Assembly: GCF_017676345.1 (NCBI RefSeq)
Contig: NZ_JAFFZM010000037.1
Coordinates: 1-48,563 of the forward strand
Direction of reading: 5' to 3'
Length of the DNA: 48,563 nt
DNA from: Streptomyces smyrnaeus
GTDB lineage: Bacteria; Actinomycetota; Actinomycetes; Streptomycetales; Streptomycetaceae
Each line of letters starts with the position of its first letter. Positions within the stretch are counted from its first letter, which is position 1. A model generated the notes under the pieces. That model worked only from the letters and a program-made list of their open reading frames with translations. It was not told the origin of the DNA and did not search any database. The translations under genes and the position numbers were made by a program. Positions 31,173-38,857 of the stretch are shown one piece after another.

Positions 31173-32197
31173 TTGGTGGCCTCCTGGGGCTCGGGCGTGT
31201 CTTCGGTCGCGTTCTGCTCGGCTGCCTTCGGCTCCCGCTCGCCTTCGGCGGCGTGGCCGGTCAGGGAGATGAAGACGTCGTCGAGGGTGGGGCGGCGCAG
31301 GCCGATGTCGTCGATCTCGATGCCCCGGGTGTCCAGCTCCCTGATGACCTCGGCGAGCAGCTTGGCCCCGCCGGTGACCGGGACGGTCAGCTTGCGGGTG
31401 TGCTGCTCGACGGTGCAGCCCTCGCAGGCCGTGCCGCGCATCCCGTGGCTGTCGAGGACCTGCTGGGCCGCGGGGATGTCCTCGCGCTCGTGGACGACGA
31501 CCTCGATGCGCTCACCGCCGGTCTGGGCCTTGAGCTGGTCGGAGGTGCCGCGGGCGATGACCGTGCCGTGGTCCACCACGGCGATGTCGTGCGCGAGCCG
31601 GTCGGCCTCCTCCAGGTACTGCGTGGTCAGCAGCAGCGTGGTGCCGCCCGCGACCAGTTCCTCGATGACCTCCCACAACTGCTGCCGGTTGCGCGGGTCG
31701 AGACCGGTGGTCGGCTCGTCCATGAACATCACGGGCGGGCTGACGACCAGCGCGGCGGCGAGGTCGAGCCGGCGGCGCATGCCGCCCGAGTACGTCTTGG
31801 TCGTACGGTCGGCGGCGTCGGCCAGGTTGAAGCGCTCCAGCAGTTCGTTGGCCCGCTTCTTCGCGTCGCGTGCGGACATCTGGTAGAGCTGCCCGACCAT
31901 CTGCAGGTTCTCGCGGCCGGTCAGATACTCGTCGACGGCGGCGAACTGGCCCGAGAGGCCGATCGAGCGGCGCACCGCCGTGGGGTTCTTGAGCACGTCG
32001 ATCCCGGCGACGACGGCCCGGCCCGCGTCGGGCCGCAGGAGGGTGGTCAGCACCCGGACGGTGGTGGTCTTGCCCGCGCCGTTGGGCCCCAGCAGGCCGA
32101 GCACGGTGGATTCGGGGACGTCGAGATCGACGCCGTCCAGAGCCCTCACCTCGCCGAAGGTCTTCACCAGCCCCTCGGCGTAAATGGCACCTGGCAT
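31169..32197 (-). CDS. ABC transporter ATP-binding protein, drug-type
   Basis: A 342-aa DrrA-type ATPase. Walker A GPNGAGKT at 37-44, signature YSGGMRRRLDLAAAL, Walker B VMFMDEPTTGLD, and the C-terminal extension of roughly 90 residues typical of daunorubicin-resistance ATPases. The ATG at 32197 follows GGGAG at 7 nt. Upstream there are a GAGCGT-G-ACGCTC palindrome at about 32217 and further palindromes, so the operon is probably under a local repressor, but no regulator gene lies beside it. Confidence 0.92.
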   Translation of the reverse strand: MPGAIYAEGLVKTFGEVRALDGVDLDVPESTVLGLLGPNGAGKTTTVRVLTTLLRPDAGRAVVAGIDVLKNPTAVRRSIGLSGQFAAVDEYLTGRENLQMVGQLYQMSARDAKKRANELLERFNLADAADRTTKTYSGGMRRRLDLAAALVVSPPVMFMDEPTTGLDPRNRQQLWEVIEELVAGGTTLLLTTQYLEEADRLAHDIAVVDHGTVIARGTSDQLKAQTGGERIEVVVHEREDIPAAQQVLDSHGMRGTACEGCTVEQHTRKLTVPVTGGAKLLAEVIRELDTRGIEIDDIGLRRPTLDDVFISLTGHAAEGEREPKAAEQNATEDTPEPQEATK

Positions 32198-32276
32198 GGA
32201 TGGACTCCCAGAGTGTGGAGCGTGACGCTCTAAGAAGATGCTAGATCCGCCGGACAGTTCCGGCATGTACAGATAC

Positions 32277-32340
32277 GCGACGGGCTTCAGCCCGTCGCAC
32301 AGCAGTATGAAAGGACGCGATGTATCGCGTCAAGCGATAC
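32277..32340. promoter_or_regulatory. Hairpin and palindrome upstream of the ABC exporter
   Basis: GCGACGGGC-TTCA-GCCCGTCGC (32277-32298) is a 9-bp stem, possibly the ilvA/exporter boundary terminator. GTATCGC (32322-32328) and GCGATAC (32334-32340) form a 7-bp inverted repeat with overlapping TATCGCG/CGCGATA words. They are candidate operators of a repressor. Confidence 0.4.
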
Positions 32341-32370
32341 GCGATAGTCCGCGTTCGTCGCGGCCGTCCG

Positions 32371-32418
32371 CGTCTTCCTGCGGCTCCTGCGTCTTCCTGC
32401 GTCTTCCTGCGGCTCCTG
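32371..32418. repeat. Short tandem repeat CGTCTTCCTG(CGGCTCCTG)
   Basis: A 19-nt unit CGTCTTCCTGCGGCTCCTG at 32371-32389, a 10-nt partial copy at 32390-32399, then a full copy at 32400-32418, in the spacer between the ilvA stop and the exporter promoter. It probably arose by slippage. Confidence 0.75.
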
Positions 32419-32451
32419 CGCCTCTGTCCGCCGTCGCGCCGGAGGACCGGG

Positions 32452-33699
32452 TCAGCTCATCACCGTGTACCCCGCCGCACGCAGCCCGGAGGCGACCTCC
32501 ACGCAGTGCTCGGGGCCCTTGGTCTCCAGGTGCAGCTCGACCTCCACCTCGTCCAGGCCGAGCCGCGGGTCGGTCCGCACATGGCTCACGTCCAGCACGT
32601 TGGCGTCCATCACCGACAGCTCCCCCAGCAGCGCCGCGAGCGCTCCGGGCCGGTCCGACAGCCGCAGCCGCAACGAGAGGTAGCGCCCCGCCGCCGCCAT
32701 GCCGTGGCGCAGCGTCCGCTGCATGACGAGGGGGTCGACGTTCCCACCAGAGAGCACCGCCGCGACCGGACCCTCGAAGCTGTGCGGCGCCGACAGCAGC
32801 GCCGCGACCGAGCTCGCCCCCGCGGGCTCCACCACGAGCTTGGCGCGCTCCAGGCAGAGCAACAGGGCGCTGGAGAGGGCGTCTTCGGAGACCGTGCGGA
32901 TGTCGTCGACCAGGGTGCGGATGATCTCGAACGGCACCTCTCCCGGCTTGCCGACCTTGATGCCGTCCGCCATCGTCGAGACCGAGTCCAGCGCCACCGG
33001 GCGCCCGGCCCGCAGCGACGGCGGATACGCGGCCGACCCCTCGGCCTGCACTCCGATCAGTCGCACGTCGGGGCGCAGCGACTTGATGGCGACGGCCATT
33101 CCGGCGAGCAGCCCGCCGCCGCCGACACCCACCACGACGGTGCGCACCTCGGGGCACTGCTCCAGCAGTTCCAGGCCCAGCGTCCCCTGGCCCGCCACCA
33201 CGTGCGGGTGGTCGAAGGGGTGGATGAGGACGGCGCCGGTGGCGTGCGCGTACTCCTTGGCGGCCTCCAGCGTCTCGTCCACGACCTGGCCGTGCATCCG
33301 CACCCGCGCCCCGTACTCGCGGGTGGCGGCGACCTTGGGCAGCGGGGCACCCACCGGCATGAAGACCGTGGAGGTCACCCCCAGCAGTGAGGCCGCCAGC
33401 GCGACACCCTGCGCGTGGTTGCCGGCGCTCGCCGCGACCACCCCGCGCCGCCGCTCCTCGGGTGCGAGTCCCGCGATCCGCACATAGGCGCCGCGCAGTT
33501 TGAACGACCCGGTGCGCTGGAGGTTCTCGCACTTGAGGTGGACGGGGGAGCCGACCAGCGAGGAGAGGTGCCGGGTGCCCTCCACGGCCGTCGTGCGGGC
33601 GACTCCCGCGAGGGTCTTGTGGGCGTGGCGTACATCGTCCAGCGAGACGGGCAGTTCGCGGTGGTGGGAGGTGGCAGCGGGGGGTGCACTGGTGACCAT
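32452..33699 (-). CDS. ilvA: Threonine ammonia-lyase
   Basis: A PLP enzyme that deaminates L-threonine to 2-oxobutanoate, feeding isoleucine and odd-chain/propionyl-type precursors. PLP lysine K67 is in QRTGSFKLRGA. The catalytic core has GNHAQGVA and GGGGLLAGMA, with the PLP-phosphate Gly loop. A C-terminal ACT-like domain (about 335-415) is present; the length of 415 aa is that of the short, single-regulatory-domain enzyme of actinobacteria. The ATG is at 33699. It is divergent from the MarR gene. Confidence 0.94.
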   Translation of the reverse strand: MVTSAPPAATSHHRELPVSLDDVRHAHKTLAGVARTTAVEGTRHLSSLVGSPVHLKCENLQRTGSFKLRGAYVRIAGLAPEERRRGVVAASAGNHAQGVALAASLLGVTSTVFMPVGAPLPKVAATREYGARVRMHGQVVDETLEAAKEYAHATGAVLIHPFDHPHVVAGQGTLGLELLEQCPEVRTVVVGVGGGGLLAGMAVAIKSLRPDVRLIGVQAEGSAAYPPSLRAGRPVALDSVSTMADGIKVGKPGEVPFEIIRTLVDDIRTVSEDALSSALLLCLERAKLVVEPAGASSVAALLSAPHSFEGPVAAVLSGGNVDPLVMQRTLRHGMAAAGRYLSLRLRLSDRPGALAALLGELSVMDANVLDVSHVRTDPRLGLDEVEVELHLETKGPEHCVEVASGLRAAGYTVMS

Positions 33700-33962
33700 T
33701 CCGCCAGTCTGGCAGTCGACCGGCCGGTGGGCGGGCCGCCGGGCAGCCGGCCGCCGGGGTGAGGGGCGGCGAGGGCGTGCCGGGCTCGGTGCGGGGTGGT
33801 CCGCGTGGTCCGCGTCACTGGTTTGTGCACTGGAGGTACGTCACCGGCCCGCTCCGCGTACTCTGTGGCCACCACCTCAGGTCGATGCACCCAACAGACC
33901 ACCCCAAAACTGTCAAAACTCCACAAAAAATCCCGCAGATCGACGAAGTGAGCGCACCTGCC

Positions 33963-34547
33963 ATGCCCACGCACCCGGACATGACGACAGACACCCCCGA
34001 CGCGCCGGACGAAGACCCCGCGGTGCCTGCCGACCACGGTGCCGCCTTGGAAGCCGCTTCCGGCCCCACCTCCGGAGCCGCCGTACTGGATGCCATGCAG
34101 CACCAGCTGGCCGTGTACGCGCGGCGTGCGGAGCAGACCAGGCTCGGCGGGCTCGGCCAGGCCCGCAACTCGATGGACCGTGCGGCCTACCTCCTGCTCA
34201 ACCGCCTCGACCAGGAGGGCCCCATGGGCGTCAAGGCGCTCGCCGCCGGTATGGGCATCGACTCCTCGACGGTGACCAGGCAGGTCGCCCCGCTGGTCGA
34301 GTCGGGCCTGGTCAAGCGCACCTCGCACCCCGAGGACGGGCGCGCGGTCGTCCTCCAGCTCTCGCCGCGCGGCGAGGCACGGCTGGAGGAGGTCCGCTCC
34401 TCGCGACGCAATCTGATGCAGCTCATCACCAAGGACTGGTCGGAGGACGAACGCGGCACGTTCTGCAAACTTCTCACCCGCTTCAACAAGGCGATGCTCG
34501 AACTGAACCCGAGCAGCCTCGCGCAGCCCCCCAGTACCGACTCCTGA
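33963..34547 (+). CDS. MarR-family transcriptional regulator
   Basis: A 194-aa winged-helix regulator. The conserved core is MDRAAYLLLNRLDQEGPMGVKALAAGMGIDSSTVTRQVAPLVESGLVKRTSHPEDGRAVVLQLSPRGEARLEEVRSSRR (about 75-155). The first 45 residues are acidic and Pro-rich. The ATG at 33963 is my choice; an ATG at 33885 adds 26 residues and is also possible, and neither has a strong ribosome binding site. MarR proteins often respond to phenolic or redox signals; this one may act on ilvA (divergent) or elsewhere. The short leader is A-rich, unusual for this genome. Confidence 0.82.
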   Translation: MPTHPDMTTDTPDAPDEDPAVPADHGAALEAASGPTSGAAVLDAMQHQLAVYARRAEQTRLGGLGQARNSMDRAAYLLLNRLDQEGPMGVKALAAGMGIDSSTVTRQVAPLVESGLVKRTSHPEDGRAVVLQLSPRGEARLEEVRSSRRNLMQLITKDWSEDERGTFCKLLTRFNKAMLELNPSSLAQPPSTDS

Positions 34548-34578
34548 GCTCCCGAAAGCCCTTGACGCGCCTCTTGAT

Positions 34579-34606
34579 TTGATCTGCAGCCCTGCCGTCC
34601 TATAGG
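34579..34606 (+). promoter_or_regulatory. Candidate sigma70-type promoter of the sigma-like gene
   Basis: TTGATC (34579-34584), a 16-bp spacer and TATAGG (34601-34606), followed by GGGAGG and the GTG start at 34623. It is a reasonable housekeeping promoter; transcription start would be near 34613. Confidence 0.45.
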
Positions 34607-34622
34607 CGGCACGGGAGGCGGC

Positions 34623-35180
34623 GTGCGAGAGCGTCAGGCACGGCAGGAGCGCCTCCGCGCCCGGGAGTTCGAGGCGTTCGTCGCGGGCGCGGGTGGCCGA
34701 CTGCTGCATGCCGCCACGCTGCTGACCGCCGAACCGCCCGGCGCCGCACCCGAGGCGGAGCGGCTGCTGGTGCGGGCGCTCGCGCGGACCCGCGCCGACT
34801 GGAGCCGGTTGCGCGGCGAGGACCCCTACGAGCGCACCCGGCAGACGCTGGCCGCACGGTTCGCCCACACCGGCCGACGGCACCGCCGTCCGCGCGGCGG
34901 ACTGCTGGGCGTGCTGCCCCCGCAGGAACGGCTGGTGCTGGTGCTGCGGCTGTACGAGGGGGTGGCCGAGGAGCAGGTCGCCGCCGGGCTGGGACTCCCC
35001 GTCGAACGGGTGCGCGCACTGCACACCCGCGCCATGGCCACGCTGCTCAGCCGCCCGCCTGACGCCCCGCACAGCGGCGGGCACAGCAGGAACGGCCCGG
35101 ACAGCGGGCACAGCGGGTACGGCAGGCGCAGCAGGAGCGGCCCGCGCGAGGAAGCGGAGGCGGCGCATGAGCCTGCCTGA
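34623..35180 (+). CDS. RNA polymerase sigma-70-like (ECF/SigE-family) protein
   Basis: A 185-aa protein. The N-terminal half (about 13-80) is helical as in a region-2 module: FEAFVAGAGGRLLHAATLLTAE then APEAERLLVRALARTRADW. Region 4 (about 95-140) is clear: LPPQERLVLVLRLYEGVAEEQVAAGLGLPVERVRALHTRAMATLLS. The usual AEDLVQ motif is replaced by PEAERLLVRALAR, so region 2 may be weakened. The C-terminus is Ser/Gly/Arg-rich. It overlaps by 14 nt a small membrane protein that may serve as its anti-sigma factor. Confidence 0.7.
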   Translation: MRERQARQERLRAREFEAFVAGAGGRLLHAATLLTAEPPGAAPEAERLLVRALARTRADWSRLRGEDPYERTRQTLAARFAHTGRRHRRPRGGLLGVLPPQERLVLVLRLYEGVAEEQVAAGLGLPVERVRALHTRAMATLLSRPPDAPHSGGHSRNGPDSGHSGYGRRSRSGPREEAEAAHEPA

Positions 35181-35421
35181 CCGCAAGGAGGCCGAGGTAC
35201 GGCGTCTGCTGGAGCAGCGCACCGCCGAACCCGTGCCCGCCGACCTCGCGGAGCGGGCCCTCGCGGAGGGGGCCCGTCTGCTGCGGCGGCGTCGGGCCCT
35301 GCGGACGGCGCTGTGGACAGGGGTGTTGGCGGGACTGCTGGCACTGGCCGTGTGGAGCCTCGTCATCCAGCCCTGGTCCGACCCGCCTCCGGTGACGACT
35401 CCGCCCGCCGGGGGCTGGTGA
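35167..35421 (+). CDS. Small single-pass membrane protein, possible anti-sigma
   Basis: An 84-aa protein: an acidic N-terminal helix (SLPDRKEAEVRRLLEQRTAEPVPADLAERALAEGARLL), an Arg cluster, one membrane helix (about 48-66: TALWTGVLAGLLALAVWSLV) and a short Pro-rich outside tail. It has no zinc-binding HxxxCxxC. It overlaps the sigma-like gene by 14 nt, a hallmark of translational coupling. An anti-sigma role is inferred from this layout only. Confidence 0.7.
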   Translation: MSLPDRKEAEVRRLLEQRTAEPVPADLAERALAEGARLLRRRRALRTALWTGVLAGLLALAVWSLVIQPWSDPPPVTTPPAGGW

Positions 35422-35449
35422 CCCGCCCCGCCACACCCCTGCGGAGTGC

Positions 35450-36652
35450 CTACTCCAGCGCCCGGGTCAGGTCCGCCAGCAGATCGTCGGCCGATTCGAT
35501 GCCCACCGAGAGGCGGACCAGATCGGCCGGCACCTCCAGCGCGGAGCCCGCCGCCGAGGCGTGCGTCATCCGCCCCGGGTGCTCGATCAGCGACTCCACC
35601 CCGCCCAGCGACTCGCCCAGGGTGAACAGCTGCGCCCGGTCGCACACCCGCACCGCGGCCTCCTCGCCGCCCTCGACCCGGAAGGACACCATCCCGCCGA
35701 AGCCGCGCATCTGCTTGGCCGCGATCTCGTGCCCGGGGTGGGTGGGCAGCCCGGGGTAGAAGACCTCCGCCACCTTCGGGTGCGCGGTCAGCAGCTGCAC
35801 CACGCGGGCCGCGTTCTCCCCGTGTCGGTCCATCCGGACGCCCAGTGTCTTGATGCCGCGCATCACCAGCCAGGAGTCGAAGGGCCCGGCGATGCCGCCC
35901 ATCGCGTTCTGGTGGAAGGCCAGCTCGTCACCGAGCGCGGGATCGGCGACGACCAGCGCGCCGCCCACCACGTCGGAGTGGCCGCCCATGTACTTGGTCG
36001 TCGAGTGCACGACGACATCGGCGCCGAGCGCGAGCGGCTGCTGCAGATAGGGGCTGGCGAAGGTGTTGTCGACGACCAGCCGCGCGCCCGCGCCGTGCGC
36101 CACCTCGGCGACCGCCGCGATGTCGGTGATGCCCAGCAGCGGGTTGGAGGGGGTCTCCACCCACACCGCCTTGGTGCGCTCGCGCAGCACGGCCCGTACG
36201 GCGGCCGGGTCGGAGGAGTCGGCCACCGACCACTGCACCCCCCACCGCTCGGCGACCCGCGCGAAGAGCCGGAAGGTGCCGCCGTACGCGTCGTCGGGGA
36301 TGACCACATGGTCGCCGGGGGTGAGCAGGGTGCGCAGCAGGCAGTCCTCGGCGGCCAGCCCCGAGGCGAAGGCGAGGCCGCGCCTGCCGCCCTCCAGCGC
36401 GGCCAGATTCTCCTCCAGGGCGGTGCGGGTCGGGTTCGCCGAGCGGCTGTACTCGTAGCCGCCGCGCAGCCCCCCGACGCCGTCCTGTTTGTAGGTGGAG
36501 ACCTGGTGGATGGGCGGTACCACCGCCCCCGTGCTCTCGTCGGCGGCCTGGCCCGCGTGGATGGCGAGGGTCTCGAAGCCGTGCTGTGTCTGCGGGGTCT
36601 TCGGGGTGTCGTCGGCCCCGCTGCCGATGCCGTTGTCGCGCTGCTCACTCAT
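35450..36652 (-). CDS. metB: Cystathionine gamma-synthase
   Basis: A PLP enzyme of the trans-sulfuration group; it joins O-succinyl- or O-acetyl-homoserine with cysteine to give cystathionine, and related enzymes work as gamma-lyases. It is 400 aa. The active-site lysine is K220 in VHSTTKYMGGHSDVVGG, with the phosphate-binding SGLAAEDC and the ETPSNPLL segment. The ATG at 36652 has no Shine-Dalgarno; TAGTCT (36665-36660) lies 7 nt before it, so the transcript is probably leaderless. The CGS/CGL distinction needs biochemistry; metB is chosen by synteny in Streptomyces. Confidence 0.88.
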   Translation of the reverse strand: MSEQRDNGIGSGADDTPKTPQTQHGFETLAIHAGQAADESTGAVVPPIHQVSTYKQDGVGGLRGGYEYSRSANPTRTALEENLAALEGGRRGLAFASGLAAEDCLLRTLLTPGDHVVIPDDAYGGTFRLFARVAERWGVQWSVADSSDPAAVRAVLRERTKAVWVETPSNPLLGITDIAAVAEVAHGAGARLVVDNTFASPYLQQPLALGADVVVHSTTKYMGGHSDVVGGALVVADPALGDELAFHQNAMGGIAGPFDSWLVMRGIKTLGVRMDRHGENAARVVQLLTAHPKVAEVFYPGLPTHPGHEIAAKQMRGFGGMVSFRVEGGEEAAVRVCDRAQLFTLGESLGGVESLIEHPGRMTHASAAGSALEVPADLVRLSVGIESADDLLADLTRALE

Positions 36653-36820
36653 GGAGGCGAGACTAGTGGGCCGTACGGTGGAGTGGGGCGGGCTCAGGCC
36701 GAGCCCGGCCCCTCCGCACGGTCCCGACCCAGCCTTCCCTTCCGGGGGCGCCTCCCAGCGGTAGCCGGGGGACTTTGGCCGGGAGATGCCCAGCCCGTCA
36801 CAGCGTGGAGATCCGACGTC

Positions 36821-38023
36821 ATGGAAGCCCTGCTCCTCCTGATCGCACTCGTCGCCATCTTCGGTGTGGCCGTCTACCCGGCGATGCGCCGCAGGCGGCT
36901 GCGGCAAAGCCTCGGGCAGGGCGGCGCGGGGCCGCTCCGCGCGGTCGATCCGAGTGCCGGATACGGCTTCGTCCCCGCCGACGAGCTCGACGTACGGCTG
37001 CCCGGCCCCGACCGGGAGCTGGTCGAGGCGCTGGAGGAGACCCAGCGCACCCAGGACTATCAGCCGGTGGCACGGCTGCTGGCCTTCACGGGGGACGAGT
37101 ACGAGCTGCGCTGGCAGCGGGTGCAGTCGCTGGCGGGCGCGGCGGCGATGGAGCTCGCGAGCTCCCGGGCGCACACCGGGGAAGCGGGCGGCAAGGCGGC
37201 GGGAGCCGAGGGGCCGCCCGACGCCGGTGCCGCAGGCGTGTCCTTCAGCAAGGACCGGCCCACCGCGCTGCCGGACGCCCGCTGGCTGCGGGAGTGGCGC
37301 GCCCAGCAGCCGCGCGACCACGGGGGCGCGCAGGTGTACGCGCAGTTCCTGGTCTTCCAAGCGCTGGCCGACGCCAACTCCAGCGCCTACCGCATCATCC
37401 TGGAGGAGGCCCGCGAGGTGGCGCGCGACGCCGCGAAGCTGGCCCCCACCGACCCGACGCCGTACATCACCGAGCTGTTCATCGCCCGCCACCTCGGCTA
37501 CCGCGAGGCCGATTTCGAGTCCCTGTGGGCCACCGTCCGCCGACTGGCGCCCACGCACATGGGCGCCCATCTCGCGGCGCTGCCCTACTGGTCGGCCAAG
37601 GCCGTGGGGTCCAAGCAGCAGGCCGACGACTTCGCCCGCACCGCCGCCGCGCACGCCCCCGAAGGCACCCTGCTCCCCGCGCTCCCGCTGTTCGCGGCCT
37701 ACGACCACCTGCCCGAGGTGAACATGGTCCGCGGCCTCTACCGGAGCGAGGAGATCAGCAAGGCCGTCGAGGCCGCCGAGTACGCGGTCGACCAGGTCGA
37801 GGACGACCACCCGGTCCGCCCGCACGTGCTCCATCTGCTCGTCTGGTTCCTCGTCCGCGCCGAACGCTACGGCGAGGCCATGGAAGCCCTCGCCGCCGTC
37901 GACGGGCACGTCGGCGCCGTCCCATGGGTAGACGAGGGCGATCCCGCCGCCGCCTACGCCGCCTACCGTGCCCTCGCGGTGGCCGGCTGGGAGGCGACGG
38001 GCGGCGCACGGGCCTCGCACTGA
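36821..38023 (+). CDS. Membrane-anchored TPR-like hypothetical protein
   Basis: A 400-aa protein with an N-terminal membrane helix (EALLLLIALVAIFGVAVYPAM) followed by RRRR, so the rest is cytoplasmic. The body is helical with tetratricopeptide-like repeats: LVEALEETQRTQDYQPVARLL, FLVFQALADANSSAYRIILEEAREVARDAAKLAPTDPTPYI, LHLLVWFLVRAERYGEAMEAL. It is conserved beside metB in streptomycetes as I recall it, and its role is unknown. Its last codons form part of the left 71-bp direct repeat. GGAG lies 10 nt before the ATG. Confidence 0.78.
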   Translation: MEALLLLIALVAIFGVAVYPAMRRRRLRQSLGQGGAGPLRAVDPSAGYGFVPADELDVRLPGPDRELVEALEETQRTQDYQPVARLLAFTGDEYELRWQRVQSLAGAAAMELASSRAHTGEAGGKAAGAEGPPDAGAAGVSFSKDRPTALPDARWLREWRAQQPRDHGGAQVYAQFLVFQALADANSSAYRIILEEAREVARDAAKLAPTDPTPYITELFIARHLGYREADFESLWATVRRLAPTHMGAHLAALPYWSAKAVGSKQQADDFARTAAAHAPEGTLLPALPLFAAYDHLPEVNMVRGLYRSEEISKAVEAAEYAVDQVEDDHPVRPHVLHLLVWFLVRAERYGEAMEALAAVDGHVGAVPWVDEGDPAAAYAAYRALAVAGWEATGGARASH

Positions 38024-38081
38024 CGGCGGCCGGTCGCCTGCGGCCCAACCGGAGTGCGCCCCGCCGTGCGCGGTGCGTCAC
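38011..38081 (+). repeat. 71-bp direct repeat, left copy
   Basis: It matches 38778-38848 at 67 of 71 positions. The left copy contains the last codons and stop of the 36821 gene (GGCCTCGCACTGA). The repeats flank the Uma2 gene exactly. Confidence 0.85.
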
Positions 38082-38091
38082 TTCGGCGCTG

Positions 38092-38658
38092 TCAGAGGGT
38101 TCCCAGATCGACAGTGACGGAGAAGGGCGCGGTGGCCTTGATGACGCCGGTGAACACCTCGCCGTCCCTGTACGTTTCGGTAGCGGGATCGAGAACGTAG
38201 GTGTAGACGATCGGGACACCGGTGGCGGCCTGTTCGATCCGCCAGTAGAAGCAGATTCCCGCTTTTGCGTACTGGTCCACCTTCACGATCCGGTCGGTGG
38301 TCTCCGAGCCCGGCGACACGACCTCGACCACGAGGAGCACATGCTCCGGACGTGTGGGCGTCAGGTCGAGAGTCTCCGCCCGGTACACGATGACATCCGG
38401 ACGCCGGTTGGTGAGCGGAACGTCCTGCAGGCGGACGTCGAAGTCCGTGTCGGCGTTCCAGTCCGGGCCTGCGGCGGCGTCCAGGGCGTTGGCCAAGATC
38501 CGGGCGAGCCGGTTGTGCCGCTTGGACGCGCTCGGGCTCACGACAACCATTCCGTCCACGATCTCGATGCCGGCGCACTGCTCCTCGGACCAGGAGTCGT
38601 ACTGCTCCGCGCTGATCTGCGTGTGCATCCACGCGGGCGCGACCATCTCGGCGGCCAT
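38092..38658 (-). CDS. Uma2-family (DUF820) endonuclease-like protein
   Basis: A 188-aa PD-(D/E)xK-fold protein. The fold residues are visible: D in RRPDVIVYR, E in LVVEVVSPGS, and the following DRIVKVDQYAKAGICFYWRI. Uma2 proteins are abundant in actinobacteria and cyanobacteria and have no established role. GGAGG lies 6 nt before the ATG (38658). It lies between two 71-bp direct repeats, so it was probably gained or duplicated into this spot as a cassette. It is convergent with the TPR-like gene. Confidence 0.87.
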   Translation of the reverse strand: MAAEMVAPAWMHTQISAEQYDSWSEEQCAGIEIVDGMVVVSPSASKRHNRLARILANALDAAAGPDWNADTDFDVRLQDVPLTNRRPDVIVYRAETLDLTPTRPEHVLLVVEVVSPGSETTDRIVKVDQYAKAGICFYWRIEQAATGVPIVYTYVLDPATETYRDGEVFTGVIKATAPFSVTVDLGTL

Positions 38659-38777
38659 GATGTACCTCCTCGAGGAGCCTCGGCAGTTCCGCGCTGCTGG
38701 GTTCAGCCTACTGGCGTGTGCTGCCGGGGCGCCCGGTTCGGAAAGGAGCCGACAGGACCTTCCCCGTCGGCTCCGGC

Positions 38778-38848
38778 GGCCTCGCACTGACGGCGAGCGG
38801 TCGCCTGTGGCCCAACCGGAGTGCGTCCCGCCGTGCGCGGTGCGTCAC
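38778..38848 (+). repeat. 71-bp direct repeat, right copy
   Basis: It retains the GGCCTCGCACTGA word that in the left copy encodes the end of the upstream gene. The repeat ends 9 bp before the DUF255 start codon at 38858, so it may also carry part of that gene's promoter. Confidence 0.85.
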
Positions 38849-38857
38849 CATGGCCGT

